From contig NC_091046.1 in NCBI RefSeq assembly GCF_963966145.1, forward strand, positions 25,668,001 to 25,732,000: a DNA stretch of 64,000 nucleotides. The letters are read 5' to 3'. The stretch comes from Tenebrio molitor (taxonomy: Eukaryota; Arthropoda; Insecta; Coleoptera; Tenebrionidae). Positions 1-11,936 of this stretch are shown one piece after another (positions within the stretch are counted from its first letter, which is position 1; every line of letters begins with the position of its first letter). The position numbers and the translations under genes were made by a program. The notes under the pieces were generated by a model that saw only the letters and a list, made by a program, of their open reading frames with translations, was not told the origin of the DNA and ran no database searches.

Positions 1-1122
1 AAATCTACGTGGTTGTCATTGCTACTCAGATAGTTAAATAACGAAAACGACGGGGAAACTGGATCTTCAGGAGCACTGGATTGAGGCTTCGGGATAACTC
101 TATTAATTGCAATATGGGATTAATGTTTGTGAACAAAGTCTAACTCAGTATAATACTTACTTCATATGTGTTTGTGAGGATTGGGTATTCATGGGAAATA
201 GAGGACTCCGTTGGGATTCTTTGGCATGTCTATAAATTGTAAAATAGGTATTCACATGTAACATGTACTTATTGCTAAAATATAACGGATTGTTAAATTT
301 TGTTGCCTTACCGGTGAACAATGATACGCTCAGATTTTTCGTTTTAAAAGCCCGTTAAATTTAATTAAATCCGATAAAAGCAACAGATAATATTCCGTAA
401 AAACCAAGATAACTACAAGATTACCAAACCTACTTTATGTTTAATTGGGTGCATTTCGTACTTGCGGATACTTCAGGAATATTCTGGGATTTTATACATC
501 TATAAAATAGAATAATAGAAACACATAAATGTCTGTTTAGAGGGCGCGGAAAAAGCATACAAGTCTTGGGAGAGAATTTTGCAATTTTTTGGCTGTGTAA
601 ATTTACTTGATATTTATTTCCATCTTTACTCATATTAAGTTATCAGGTAAGAATGTACAAACGAATTTTTATTATACCAAAATTAAACAACCCACAATGA
701 ACCTTTCAAATAAGGATGCTCTGTCACACAGTATCACAGTAACGTCACTGCGCAAAGGAATTCTGCGTCCTGTGAGACAACAAACATGTTGACCGTTAGG
801 CTACGAGTTAAACCAACAAATAAGTGTAACGGTCAACTGTTCTCTCACAATGTGCAGATCTCTTGCGCATATTTTCCATCTCTTATAAATGTAAAGGTCC
901 ATAAACTTTGAAAATTGAATTCATTGAGGGGGCCTTAACTACACTTTTACTTCGACTGAAATCGAATTATTTCAATTAGCTGCCACTGACAATGGGAGTG
1001 ACATCAGGTACTCGTGAATCTGATTTACACAAGCAAAAGTAAGTGTATGCTTTTTCAGTGAATAGAAGTGTAGGTACTTTAGTGCATAGAGCCCTAGCAG
1101 GACACACAGGGATGAGACTTAC
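1..1122. other. No confident gene; possible downstream part of the THAP gene
   Basis: No open frame here shows a recognisable domain. The minus-strand THAP gene at 1123-1498 ends in a good donor, so later exons could lie in this stretch or beyond the window start. I could not pick them with confidence. Confidence 0.4.
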
Positions 1123-1498
1123 AGGGATCTGGTATGTGAAAATAACGGGATGTTTTCTGTGGAAGGACCCGAACCCAAATGGAGCGTAGGAATGGCATTG
1201 GGTGCTAAGGTTCTTCGAATTAAAATTTCATTTTCAAATGTAGCATTAATGTATCGGTCACAAAAATGTCGCATGCAGATAAAATCTTTTGACCCTAATG
1301 TAGTTCCACACGCTTTACTCCACACTTGGAGCTTTTCTAAGTTCTGCAAAGGATGTAAAAAATTGGCTTGGTGTTGTCTATCAATTTTAAATAAAATCAA
1401 TAATCAGCGACTTTATGATGTTTTACCGATGGAACGCGAAATAAAGATGCATCCCTATTTAGGAGTTTAACATGCCCACAAATGACACACTTCTTCAT
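1123..1498 (-). CDS. THAP-domain protein, first two coding exons (partial)
   Basis: THAP domains are zinc-binding C2CH DNA-binding modules found in transcription factors and P-element-type transposases. I place exon 1 at 1498-1427 (24 codons, starting MKKCVICG) and exon 2 at 1343-1123, with a GT-AG intron at 1344-1426. The join keeps frame and gives the domain in order: CxxC near residues 4-7, an LFRVPS segment, a tryptophan in VWSKACG, a CxxH pair in ICMRHF, and the closing APNAIPTL, matching the family's proline-containing end. The spacing between CxxC and CxxH is about 40 residues, as expected. Exon 2 ends at a GTAAGT donor in phase 2, so the protein continues leftward; without splicing it stops at 1119. 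It lies head-to-head with zucchini. It could be a host factor or a domesticated transposase; the remainder is not seen. Confidence 0.72.
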
Positions 1499-1719
1499 CT
1501 TTGAAAATTTAAATTTAAAATTGGATTAGACTGCAACAACGCGAACACCAACGAAATTGTCAGAATGCTGTCAGTTTGACAGTCCCTCGCTCCTATAGCG
1601 ACATCTGGCGACCTGGCGTCGGTTTTGAACGGCAAAATGGCGTCGAGTTGATATACCATTCTTTCTAGATATCTTGGTTAATCGTTATAACCTATATTTT
1701 CATTGTTCTGATTCCATAA
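1499..1719. promoter_or_regulatory. Shared promoter region, THAP gene and zucchini
   Basis: The 221 bases between the two divergent start codons must contain both 5' UTRs and probably a bidirectional promoter. The stretch around 1575-1650 is richer in CG dinucleotides than its surroundings. No TATA box is obvious at a fixed distance. This is inferred from gene arrangement. Confidence 0.5.
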
Positions 1720-2602
1720 ATGGTCCACAAAATGCATTTAAAAGTTATATGCAAAATAGTTACCGCAGTGAGTGTAGCAGTCATTCCTGCAATTATAAAT
1801 TACTTTGTTAAACGAAGGTATAAAAAGAAATTGAAGGAACTGAAACTTCGAAAAAACAAATTTGATAATAGTTATTACCACTGCATATTTTGGACAATGG
1901 AAAATACAAAATGCAGGGAGCACATGTTAAATAGTATAGAATGTGGAAATAATTGCTCAGTTACCTATTTAGAGACTATTATAAGGTTGTTATCTTCTTC
2001 AAAATTGTCGATAGCACTGTGCATGTATCATCTAACATTGAAACAAATTACAGATGCATTAATTGAAGCTAATAATAGAGGAGTTAATGTTAGAATAATT
2101 ACAGATGCAATTACCTTCAAAATGCAACATTCAAAACTTAAATTTTTGCAGAAGAAACTTGGTAAGCAAAACAGTTATTAGGGATGCATTGATAAAGAAG
2201 TGGCAAATACATATTCTAAAATAAGAAGAAATTTATGTATCATGTAAATATTTTTAGAATGTAAAATTTAACTTTCCATGTGCCAATTCTTTATCTACTT
2301 ACCTATTAAACACTAATTGATATATGTACTTAAATTGTTAACATATCAATTTTTAAGGTTTTGATGTGCGAGTACCACCTAATGAAGATACATTTATGCA
2401 TCATAAATTTTGTGTTATTGATGCAGAGGATTTAGATCTACATAAAATGTTCCTGGGGTCTTTAAATTTAACTTTACAAGGGTGTGTTAATAATTTTGAA
2501 TTTGTAATAATAACTAATAATTCACACATGATTACTTCTTATAAAGATGAATTTGATTTGCTATGGAAGACCTTTCCAGATATATATGCCTATAATTTTT
2601 AG
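1720..2602 (+). CDS. zuc: Zucchini / PLD6-like mitochondrial endonuclease
   Basis: Members of this phospholipase D family sit on the outer mitochondrial membrane and cut piRNA precursors to make phased piRNAs; a cardiolipin hydrolase role is also reported. Exons are 1720-2161 and 2358-2602, with a 196-base GT-AG intron; the product is 228 residues, close to the 220-250 usual for the family. The N-terminus has a hydrophobic segment (about residues 8-28) followed by a lysine/arginine-rich stretch, fitting a membrane anchor. Cysteines and a histidine around residues 54-80 resemble the family's zinc-finger-like insert. The single HKD motif, HHKFCVID, is intact and is followed by GSLNLT and a C-terminal EFDLLW segment. 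Such single-HKD enzymes act as dimers. No lesions are seen. A poly(A) signal lies 50 bases after the stop. Confidence 0.93.
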
Positions 2603-2653
2603 AAACATTGTTGACAAAAAAATTAAAAATTGTTAGAAATGAAACATTTATTA

Positions 2654-2659
2654 AATAAA
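2654..2659 (+). terminator. Poly(A) signal for zucchini
   Basis: AATAAA lies 52 bases after the zucchini stop codon. Confidence 0.6.
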
Positions 2660-2686
2660 AAATCAAAATTGTAACAAATGAAGATT

Positions 2687-2692
2687 TTTATT
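2687..2692 (-). terminator. Poly(A) signal for ZC3H15
   Basis: AATAAA on the minus strand lies about 75 bases past the ZC3H15 stop and only 33 bases from the facing zucchini signal, so the two transcripts probably overlap at their 3' ends. Confidence 0.6.
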
Positions 2693-2767
2693 TTTTATGA
2701 TTTGCAAATGTGCATACTGAATTGAGTAAAGCAATATCTCAAATGGGCTAAATATTAGCTTCCAGTT

Positions 2768-4219
2768 TTATTCTTCTAGGTCCAAGTCATTTAGTTCTTC
2801 ATCTAAAGCTTCTAAGTCTTCCTCGAGGAACAAATTTTCATTAATAGGTACTGCAGATGCACCATCCAGCTCAGTTCCATTTGTTGATGCATTTGAGGAA
2901 GTTGCTTGAAGTCTTTCTTCAGTAGCTACAGTCCCTGTTCCATCGACCTTAAAAATAATGCACATTATTTTATTTGAACATTTTAAATATGTAACTCACT
3001 TCCTCAGCTTCAATAAGGTCTAAATTTATCTCTCTATAATCTACACCATCATCTTCATCATCATATGTGTAAGAATCAACTGCTTCATCTCCTTCTTCCA
3101 TATCATTTTGTGCAGCCATCTCAGGATTGAAACTAAACATTTCTCTACCACTAAGTCCTACTTGTCTTCCAGCCTTAAAATCAATACGTTTTTTGTCTTC
3201 TTCTTTTTTGGCGGCATCTTTTTTTTCCTGAAATAATCATTAAAATTTCAATTTTAACGTTTTATAAGTATATAAGTGCAGTACCTCAATTTTTCGTTTT
3301 TTCCATGCTAAAAATGATTCTAATGTAACCTTAGTTTGATTAAGTCCTAAAGCTGCTCGTTCTTTTTCAATTAGATCCTCTAATGATATTTCATTTTGTT
3401 TATCATCCTTTTTCTTGTCTTTTTTAAGTGTAAATCCAGGTGGCAATGCATGTCTATAGATACATCCTTCTCCAGTGGGGCATTGCCAAAACCATCCATA
3501 TTTTGATTTTTCTACAGCCTCCAAAAAATGTTTACAGATCTACAAACACTGTAAGTCAAAAAATAAATAAATCAAGCTTTCAACATTATTTTACAATATC
3601 AGTAGTTGGCATCTTTCCTGTTTTACCATGTTTCTTCTCAATTACTTCTATTAATTTTTGTTCATCCCAATTTTCCATTGTTTCATCTTCTTCATCATCT
3701 CTCATGTCAACATAGAGTGACCTTTTCTCAGCTTTTCGTTCTATACTTAAGTCATGAGAAAATTTACATTTATCTCCTTTCCCACACTGTCCTTGTTTAA
3801 AGAAAGAACATACCACAGACTTTGGATCGGTCCCTAAAATATTTTTTTAAGTATCTAAGCAATTTTTTCTGTGTCTAGATCTAGACCTTTTTCAACTTTT
3901 TGCGTTTGGACTGACCTAAATAGCAACGCCATTTCTTTCTGTTCTTTCAATTTTTTTTCTTTTTCTAGCTTTTTTGAATTATCATCTTTTACTGGATGCT
4001 GTCCACCAGTTTTCACTTGTTTTTCAACCTGCTGTATGAATTTTTGTTGCTTTGCCCCCTTTTTATTCTTCAAACCAAAAGTTTTGTCCTACCATTTTCA
4101 TATTTATTAAAATTATTACAGTAAATCAAAATTCTTTATAAATATACCTCGATCACTTTTTCCTTCTTCTTCTGTTCAGTTTTTTTACTAGTTGCTGCGG
4201 GTTTGTTCTTCGGTGGCAT
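2768..4219 (-). CDS. ZC3H15: ZC3H15 / DRG family regulatory protein 1 (DFRP1)
   Basis: DFRP1 binds and stabilises the developmentally regulated GTPase DRG1 and associates with translating ribosomes in the cytoplasm. I read six exons: 4219-4148, 4088-3887, 3833-3595, 3539-3285, 3227-3000 and 2947-2768. All joins keep frame and give 391 residues, somewhat shorter than the roughly 426 of the human protein. The N-terminus is lysine-rich (MPPKNKPAATSKK). Two CCCH zinc fingers follow: the first contains VCSFFKQGQCGKGDKC with a following histidine, the second starts at CKHFLEAVEKSKYGWFW and ends in YRHALPPGF. The conserved ISLEDLIEKER and ESFLAWKKRK segments, and the acidic tail ending LNDLDLEE, also match. 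The intron at 3834-3886 is only 53 bases and has a GTCTAG donor. Head-to-head with CDC27, tail-to-tail with zucchini. Confidence 0.95.
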
Positions 4220-4772
4220 TTTTTAAACTTACAAACGCAGGTGGTTTAAATGAACTAACTGTTAATTGCGATTTGAAAAAAAATAAGAAAGATATTGCTA
4301 TTTACTATTTACGATTCCACATGGAACTTCTTTCTTAGATGTTCATGGAAGTAACATATGACAGCGACAGCTAGAATTTGACAGATGAAGTTTGACATAT
4401 ACTCATTCTGCTAAATTTTTAATATGAAATTATCTGCACAAAACATACAAATTATTTTTTTTATTTTACGAAATAAAAAACAGTTATATTACTTCAAATA
4501 GATTCCCCAACAAAATGACTTTTTAAATAGCTCACATATTTAATGTTCCCATTATTATTTTACTTCTTTTCGTTGGCTACCATTATTTACAAATTGATCC
4601 AAGTTAAAATGGCCGTTGATTTTGCATTTGTGGTCATATGTCAAACAAATCAAAAATAATCGTAATTAAAAAAAGGTGTTGCAGTATACTAATCATATAT
4701 ATCAATATTTAATGCATAGGCTTCAGTACATGTATAACCAATGAATTAAATTTCTGAAGTTCTTATTTAACG
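4220..4772. promoter_or_regulatory. Shared promoter region, ZC3H15 and CDC27
   Basis: These 553 bases separate two divergent start codons. They must carry both 5' UTRs and probably promoters for both genes. No specific element was recognised. Confidence 0.5.
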
Positions 4773-7700
4773 ATGATTGTGCAAGAACCAGTACAGGTAC
4801 TTGTAGTTAACCTCTTTACAATTATATTTTTGCTTTCCAGTACTGAAAAAGCAATTTTTTTACAGGCTGCCATCTGGCACTGTCTGAATCATTATTATTA
4901 TTCTGATGCTGTATTCTTATCAGAACGGTTATATGCTGAAGGTTTGTATTTATAAAAAACAAACAAAAAAATGTTGCTGTATCCTTCATTTTAGTAAAGT
5001 CCGATGACAGCTTGTTCCTTCTAGCCACTGCATATTACAGAAGTGGCCAAAAAGACCATGCCTACCATATATTGAAAGAAAGGACAGATGCTTCAATACA
5101 ATGTAGATATTTGTTAGGAATATGTGCTTATGATCTTGAAAAGTAAGTATTTGTAGAAGTATTCCACTTGATATTTTAGATTTGTAAGGTTTTTATTTTC
5201 AACAATTAAAAATGTTTATATAAAAAGGCTGTTAGAATAAATTTACATAATGAAATTTTATTAAACGGATACTAATTTGTAAAAGATTCATATGTATCAG
5301 CACAATTAATATTTTATACTTATGTACATTTATATAATCTTTTAGTTCATGTTTTAAGTAAAGTAATTTTAACAGTATAATCATAAAAATTTGTTATATT
5401 TCTAAAGAAAATTGATATTTATGAAACAATATTTTTATAGATATGCTGAAGCAGAAGCGGCATTATTACAAAAAACTACTAACGATTCAGATAGCCTAGA
5501 CAATGTCACCACAGAATATGGTGATCAGGCATCTTTCGCTCTATCATTATTAGGTAACATAGCTGCCAAAACTGAAAGAAAACCAAGAGCCATAGATGCA
5601 TGGAGAAGAGCATTGAAATTGAATCCATTTCAGTGGTCCAGTTTTGAAAATCTATGCAAAATAGGTGATAAGCCTAATCCACAAAATTTATTCCAAATAT
5701 CTGGAGTCGAAAATTTATCTATGTGCCAGGGAAGTAACATAAACAATATTGAGAGCGTTATTATAACAAATAGTACACCAAATCAAGATAATCAAGAGGC
5801 ATATATTACAACACCTCAACAAATTTTGGTGAATTTAAATCCAAGTCTAAATACTAATTCAAAAATATGCACTCCTGATGAAAGCCCTTTGTGTTCTCAA
5901 TCCGTGTGGCTTTCTGGTTTTGTACCTATCTCATCAAGAATGAAATCAATGAGACTTCGAATGGATTCTACAAATAATGTAAGTACCACAATGTAAATAA
6001 TACAAGAAAAGACGCACGTTTTGTTTCAAAATTTATATTGCCATTAGCAAATTATCAAATTTTGTTCTCTATCTTGAACATAAATCAGGGGAACTACCTA
6101 ATTTACAGCATGTGATAAATAAATGAATTTGAGTGCTTGATGGATATTACAGTGAACCAAATCATGTCTTCATTTAGGCACAATGTAACTTTTAGAAATT
6201 CTACATGCACTGAAAAATAGTGATGATTCTTGAAGTTATTCTTATTTTAATAAAAAAATGTAATACTTCTAAAATAATTAATAGAAACTATTGTTTCTAC
6301 CGCGTGAGCAACAATAACTGTTTCAGTTGGCAATAAAAAAAATTACATGAAATTGGAAAGACTGAGTTGTACCTATTTCCGTTTGTTTTATTGCCATTAT
6401 TGACAGCAGACATAAATTTAAAATCTTGGTTTTTGTAATCTTTTATTGATAAAATGGTTTTCTCGTTGGAACATGATATAAAAGTCACCAGTTTTATTGC
6501 CAACTCAAACAGCCAACTCATATTGTAATCTAAAAAATAACTTAGATTTTTATTATACAGGGTGTTATTGAAATGTATGTACAAAAAAAAAATAGACTCC
6601 TTTGGGAATCCCAAATGTCCAACAAATCCTTTTTGATTATCTAAACTGATAAGAGGAAATTAACTTTTATCCACACATGTTGCACACAACTGGCAAAAAT
6701 AGGTAAAGTTTGTCCAGCGAGAGATTGGTTGACATAAAAATCACTAAATTCTACGTAGAGAAAGTAATACCTAGCGCACGTAAAATTTGAAATATATCCT
6801 TCAAGCAGTAACATTTTTGCCTTGAAATTATGCTCTAATTAATGTATTCTAGTGCATTTTGTAGTGTGGGGTTAATTTAATATAATTTAAAATCTCCCAA
6901 TCTCTCGCTGGACGAAGTATATTATTAATAATTTTTTTTTTTAATCCTAGTGAGCATAAATCGACAATTGATGTCTAAATTACCTATAATGATGGTAGCT
7001 AAACAACCAGGACTACTGCTTTAATCGTCTTTAATTCTGTAGCGTACAGGAGATTTTCATGAAATTTTATTTCAAAAACGAATCTTAGATTTTTTTAAAT
7101 TTTATTTATGACCTCTACTCATGACCAATTACCATTCTTTATTCATACATATATTTCAAAAACACACAGTATGTTTAATTTGTGATCTAAAAGAATAAAA
7201 TGACTGTGATTGTAGCACACCAATTTATCGATATAATTTAAAACAATTACAAAAATTTGAATTAACAACTGGTAAATGACATAATAACTATTTTATATTG
7301 CACTCTGTGTGTGCATTTATTTAGTTTGTTGTAAAATTACGAGCGGAACATCTATTAGTAATTATTTAATTTTTATTTAATTCACAGGGTACTCCACAAC
7401 CGAGTTTTGGTCATTTTTTTGACACTTCCCCTGATACTTACATGGGTACGCCAAATTTAGTTTCACAGCCAAAACTAACGGAATCAAATAATCATCACCA
7501 ATCATTGGCCAAGAGAATGAAAGCGCAAGTAGATCAGTTCATCAATCGAAAGGAACCAATTCTTCAAAACTGCAAGCCACTATTTAGCCAATCAACGAAC
7601 GTAACGAAAACACCGACAATCGCTATTTCTGTTCAACCTTGCCAGAATGTTAGGCGTAGTTCGCGATTATTTAGTAACAGTTACTCAGTAAAGGAAAATA

Positions 7701-9064
7701 ACAAATCACCCAACAGAAACAAATTCGCTACTCCAAAGTCACCGTCGAGAAAAACCAAACAGCGAATTACAAAGTGTAATTTAAATAAAAATTCTGCCTA
7801 CTCAGAATTAAATACGAGAAATAGGCTAGATAAGGAAAAGAGTGAAACGATCACGTCTACAGATACAAAAATAGAGAAAGGTGCAATAAGTAATAATAAT
7901 AGTAATAGTATTGAGAGTTGCGTACAACAAGCTGTTTTAATGCAAAAACAAAGTGCAGAAGGCTTGATGTGTTTATTGCGGAATTTAGGACAAGCATATT
8001 TGAACTTGTCAAATTTTGATTGCAAGGCTGCTATAGATGAATTCAACGCTTTACCACCAAATCAGTTTCAGACCTCCTGGGTTTACTGTTTATTAGGCCT
8101 TGCGTATTTCGAACTGGCCGATTACGAATCTAGTATAAAATATTTTAGTAAAGTGCACAATCTAGAACCTTGTAGGATACAATTTATGGACATATATTCA
8201 ACCGCTTTGTGGCATTTACAAAAAGAAGTAACGTTATCAGCACTGGCCCAAGATCTAATAAACTTGAATAAAAACTCCCCAATTACGTGGTGCGTGAGCG
8301 GAAATTGTTTTTCTTTACACAAGGAGCACGATACGGCCATAAAATTTTTCCAGAGAGCTGTCCAAGTTGACCCGCAATTTCCATACGCTTATACACTTCT
8401 TGGGCACGAGTATATCACAACGGAAGAGTTGGATAAGGCCATGAGTTGTTTTAGAAATGCAATTCGGTTGGATTCAAGACATTATAATGCATGGTTCGGC
8501 ATTGGAACTATTTATTCAAAACAGGAACGTTATCATTTAGCAGAAATAAATTACTCGCGAGCTCTGAGCATTAATCCCCAAAGTTCTGTTATACTCTGCC
8601 ATATTGGTATTGTTCAGCATGCGTTGAAGCATACTGAAAAGGCCCTAAAGACATTTAATGTAGCCATAGCAAATAATCCAAAAAGTCCTTTGTGCAAGTT
8701 CCATAGAGGTTCTATTTATTTTGCTCTAGGCAGACATGCGGAAGCACTAAAAGAATTAGAAGAACTAAAAGAAATTGTTCCCAAAGAGTCACTAGTTTAT
8801 TATCTAATAGGCAAAGTTCATAAGAAATTAGGCAATACAGATTTAGCGTTAATGCATTTTAGTTGGGCTACCGATTTAGATCCCAAAGGAGCCAGTAGTC
8901 AGATTAAAGAAGCTATTGACCCCTCCATTGGACGAAGCACTACTGCAGTAGAATCCCCTGCTTCACCTGCTATTGAAGATTTTCCATCAGAGAGTACATC
9001 AGGATTACAGCCAGAAGCATTAAATTTTGGAAATCTTCCAGATGATAGCGAAGATAGTTTTTAA
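4773..9064 (+). CDS. CDC27: CDC27 / APC3, TPR subunit of the anaphase-promoting complex
   Basis: CDC27 is a TPR scaffold of the APC/C ubiquitin ligase and binds the IR tails of CDC20 and CDH1. Exons are 4773-4796, 4866-4941, 4995-5142, 5441-5978 and 7388-9064, all in frame; the product is 820 residues, against about 824 in human. The first coding exon is only eight codons (MIVQEPVQ) and is completed by AAIWHCLNHYYYSDAVFLSE at the next splice. The N-terminal dimerisation TPRs are followed by a polar low-complexity middle with SRLF-type sequence, then the C-terminal TPR array with strongly conserved blocks such as GNCFSLHKEHDTAIKFF, YAYTLLGHEY and KFHRGSIYFALGRHAEAL, and LDPKGASSQIKEAID. The tail is acidic, ending DSEDSF. 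Intron 4 is 1.4 kb and carries repeat sequence. No lesions are seen. Confidence 0.97.
5979..7387 (+). other. Large CDC27 intron with repeat debris
   Basis: This 1,409-base intron has a GTAAGT donor and a TTCACAG acceptor. It contains an isolated TACAGGGTGTTATT end near 6557, a probable short MITE at 6706-6917, and otherwise AT-rich sequence with nothing recognised. Confidence 0.75.
6706..6917. mobile_element. Short MITE in CDC27 intron
   Basis: The ends carry matching inverted repeats (GTCCAGCGAGAGATTGG on the left, CCAATCTCTCGCTGGAC on the right) and are flanked by TA. About 212 bases, non-coding. The outermost few bases differ between the two ends, so the limits are approximate. Confidence 0.6.
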
Positions 9065-9519
9065 TGCAATGAACACCAAATTTCATTCATTTTTATGAAG
9101 TGATTTTTTTTATTTTTTAAAAATGTGATTAAACTGCGATTTTCAACAAACTTTTTTAATTCAATCTTTTCCTAAATTTTCAAATTGTTTTCTACAGAAG
9201 GAAGTAAACCTAGACTGCATCTTGCCAGTTCAGCGTTCATTTGCACTATATTATAAACTTGTGAAATGTAAAAGATGTGTTCGTAAAGTATAGGTTTGTT
9301 CTTAATTAAATAATACATGTGACTATAAGAGTTAATGTATAATTTCAGTACTGATGTATATTATTATAGATTTTATTTTTATCGTTTTAATTTTCTTTTT
9401 TAATACGTGTACATTTCTATATGGTTGTTTTAATTTTGAGACAATAGAATTTAATTATTTTTATATAATTCCAACATTTTTTATTTATTCTATTGTGTAT
9501 AAAGTTTGACAATGTAATT

Positions 9520-9525
9520 AATAAA
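9520..9525 (+). terminator. Poly(A) signal for CDC27
   Basis: AATAAA about 455 bases after the CDC27 stop. Confidence 0.5.
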
Positions 9526-9566
9526 ATATTTATGCTACCGTTGTTTCTCCTTGGCAGAAGCTGAAT

Positions 9567-9572
9567 TTTATT
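9567..9572 (-). terminator. Poly(A) signal for NCOA5
   Basis: AATAAA on the minus strand about 220 bases past the NCOA5 stop and 47 bases from the facing CDC27 signal. Confidence 0.5.
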
Positions 9573-9790
9573 TTGTAATTCAAATTTGTCATACATTAGG
9601 TCTACTTACAATTTTTTTTTGCTGGCTAATAATTCATTAATCTAAATAAGTTTTGGGTTATATATTTGATAACCTACATAGAGATTTCATGTAACAAAAC
9701 ATATAACTCAAACAAAATTGAAATTCTTCATATTAAGTGGCTGCTGCCAGCAAACATTCATCCAGTGAAAACAACATTCAATTATTAAAT

Positions 9791-11361
9791 TTAAAGAGCT
9801 ACACTTATATTTTTAAACATTTCACCACCTAATAAACTGTCTAATGCCTTTTGAACAGATGGGTCCTTCAATAAGGGTGGGGCGACCTCATTTGATTGTG
9901 AAGATTCTATAGGTGGTGGTTGATTATCATTTGCTTTATTTAATATATTCATGATGCGACTTTGCAGCTCTGCCTGTTTACTGTTTGATTCTTGTGAATC
10001 TTGATCAACTCCTTCATCAACTTCATGTTGATGTTGAATCTCACGTCTTTCTTGTAAATATTTTAATAATCGGTCGTACTGAGCTGAACTTATTTGTCTG
10101 TTTTCAGCCAGCAAGTTCAGCAGTAACTATAATAGAACACCATTTAAAATGTTAAATTGTGTCATTTACTTAATAAAGAAAAAAATACCTGCATTGAAGT
10201 TGGATGTCTATCTGAAACATTCATTACTCCACCAGGTCCTAATATTTCAGTACTTGTCTTATCTCCACGCATGTAACCATCAAAATTTCTTGTAATCAGT
10301 ACCAGTGCATCTTCAATAGGCATATTACGATGCTCTATATAAAAGGTGCATACATTAATTTATAAGATGATTTATTAGAACAAGCCATTATTTACCTTGT
10401 GGACTGCCATGTAGAATGTTCAGAGTTAAACTTCTATGTTCTTCATTTTGTGGCATAATTAGAATTGCATATAAACATCCTCTACTAGAAATATTTGCTA
10501 ATACTCTACCAATAGGTACATCTTCATTTGGAAAAAGTAAGTCAACAATTAGTCCTAATGTCTTCAACCTTTGTTCAATATATTCTGCATATTTCCTTTA
10601 GTAAAAGTTGTTAAAAATAAATAACACAATTATTTATAAACTTACGTTAATGGTTTGGATACAACAATGATTTCACAATCATTTCGATCTGGTTGATCAA
10701 TAACAGGAGGTCGATTGTTATAATTCCCACCTGAGTAATCATCTCTTCCATAATATGAATCATCCCTGTATACATCAACTGGTTGAAAACGATCTCTACT
10801 TCTTACTCTCCGTTTTCTAGGTCTTTTCTCTGGAGGTTCATCATTTTTAATAAGTCCCTCTGAAACTGATTGTGGGTTCTTTGAGCCTGCATTAGGAACT
10901 ACAACTGGAGGAACATGTTCCACTGTGTCCTTTTCCAACTCAGATTTTATAACTGTTTTGACTGGTTCTTCCACAGGTTTTGAAAACTGCTGTTGAGGCA
11001 TTTGAGGTGGTTCACTGGTATGAACTTGTGGAGGTGGTGGCGGACCAGGTCTTCTATTTTGAGCTTGATTGTTAGGATTATTTGCTCCTTTTTGACTTTT
11101 ATCTAATGCCTGTCTTACACATATTTTTCTCCCGTGAAGCATTGTGTTACTTTCATTTTTGATAGCAGCCTGAGCTTGACTTTCATTCTCATATTGGACA
11201 AAAGCAAATCCCATCTGAAGTACGAGTCCCAGAATTTTGCCGTGTATTTTAAATTTTTCTTCCAAATCAGCGGCAACAATTGTCTTTGCGAGACCACCAA
11301 TGTATATCCGAGATGAAGCGGTAGCCGGATTTGTCATAAACTGTTTATCTGTACGATACAT
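9791..11361 (-). CDS. NCOA5: Nuclear receptor coactivator 5 homologue (neosin)
   Basis: NCOA5 is a nuclear co-regulator that combines an RNA-recognition motif with a degenerate anticodon-binding-like fold. Exons are 11361-10646, 10595-10396, 10334-10189 and 10126-9791, all phase-consistent; the product is 465 residues. The RRM is at about residues 17-90 (RIYIGGLAKTI as RNP2, MGFAFVQYEN as RNP1). A proline/glutamine-rich linker and a basic KRPRKRRVRSRDR patch follow. The anticodon-binding-like domain contains KYAEYIEQRLKTLGLIVDLL and GSPQEHRNMP, both close to the vertebrate protein. The C-terminus keeps LLNLLAENRQISS and the PSVQKALDSLLGG motif. It is shorter than human NCOA5 (about 579), mostly in the low-complexity tail. 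Tail-to-tail with CDC27. No damage is seen. Confidence 0.92.
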
Positions 11362-11936
11362 CTTGTGTTTCTTTTAAAGAATGTTTGATAATTTCATGAA
11401 TCTTTGATTGTGAATTATTCCGACTACGCTAACCTAATATAAATCACAAGTATTTCCAGTTTTTCTTTACAAACATGTATACGTTACAAAACTGTATAAT
11501 AACCCAAAGACAACAAACATAACTATTGCTAGTATTATGACATTTGACAGCAACGCTTGGAATGAAGTTAAGTTAGGATTTAGGAATATAATTTACTATA
11601 AGTAGGTACCAACCTAAAGAATATAAAGATAGAACAACAAAAAAACCAACAGCCCGTTTTTTTTCAAAACGAAGACTGGTTGAGACCTAAAATTGCCCAT
11701 TAATTAATTATTCATGAAATGTTTTGGACGCACTGGAATCTGTCAGCGCTTCGGTCGTTTTATGGCTTAACGGCATCGGGCTCAAAAACAGAGTTTAGAA
11801 GTATTGCTGCCAGAAAGATTAAGTAGTTTAAACCTACAATAAAACATCATAGAATTTAACATACAATGGTAACCACAGCTGTTTCTTACGAGAAATAGGT
11901 TAAATAGAATTATAATCTATTCCATCTTTAAAAAAA
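11362..11936. other. NCOA5 5' flank
   Basis: This stretch presumably carries the NCOA5 promoter and 5' UTR. No coding frame, repeat boundary or recognised motif stands out. Confidence 0.4.

Noticed and set aside
430..633. Minus-strand frame of 67 codons as a further THAP exon
   Set aside because: No splice acceptor in matching phase or recognisable motif linked it to the THAP exons.
2162..2357. Zucchini split into two genes by a stop at 2179
   Set aside because: The stop is inside a GT-AG intron; splicing restores the HKD domain in frame.
7798..8340. Minus-strand open frames inside CDC27
   Set aside because: Antisense to a well-supported coding exon, with no conserved features.
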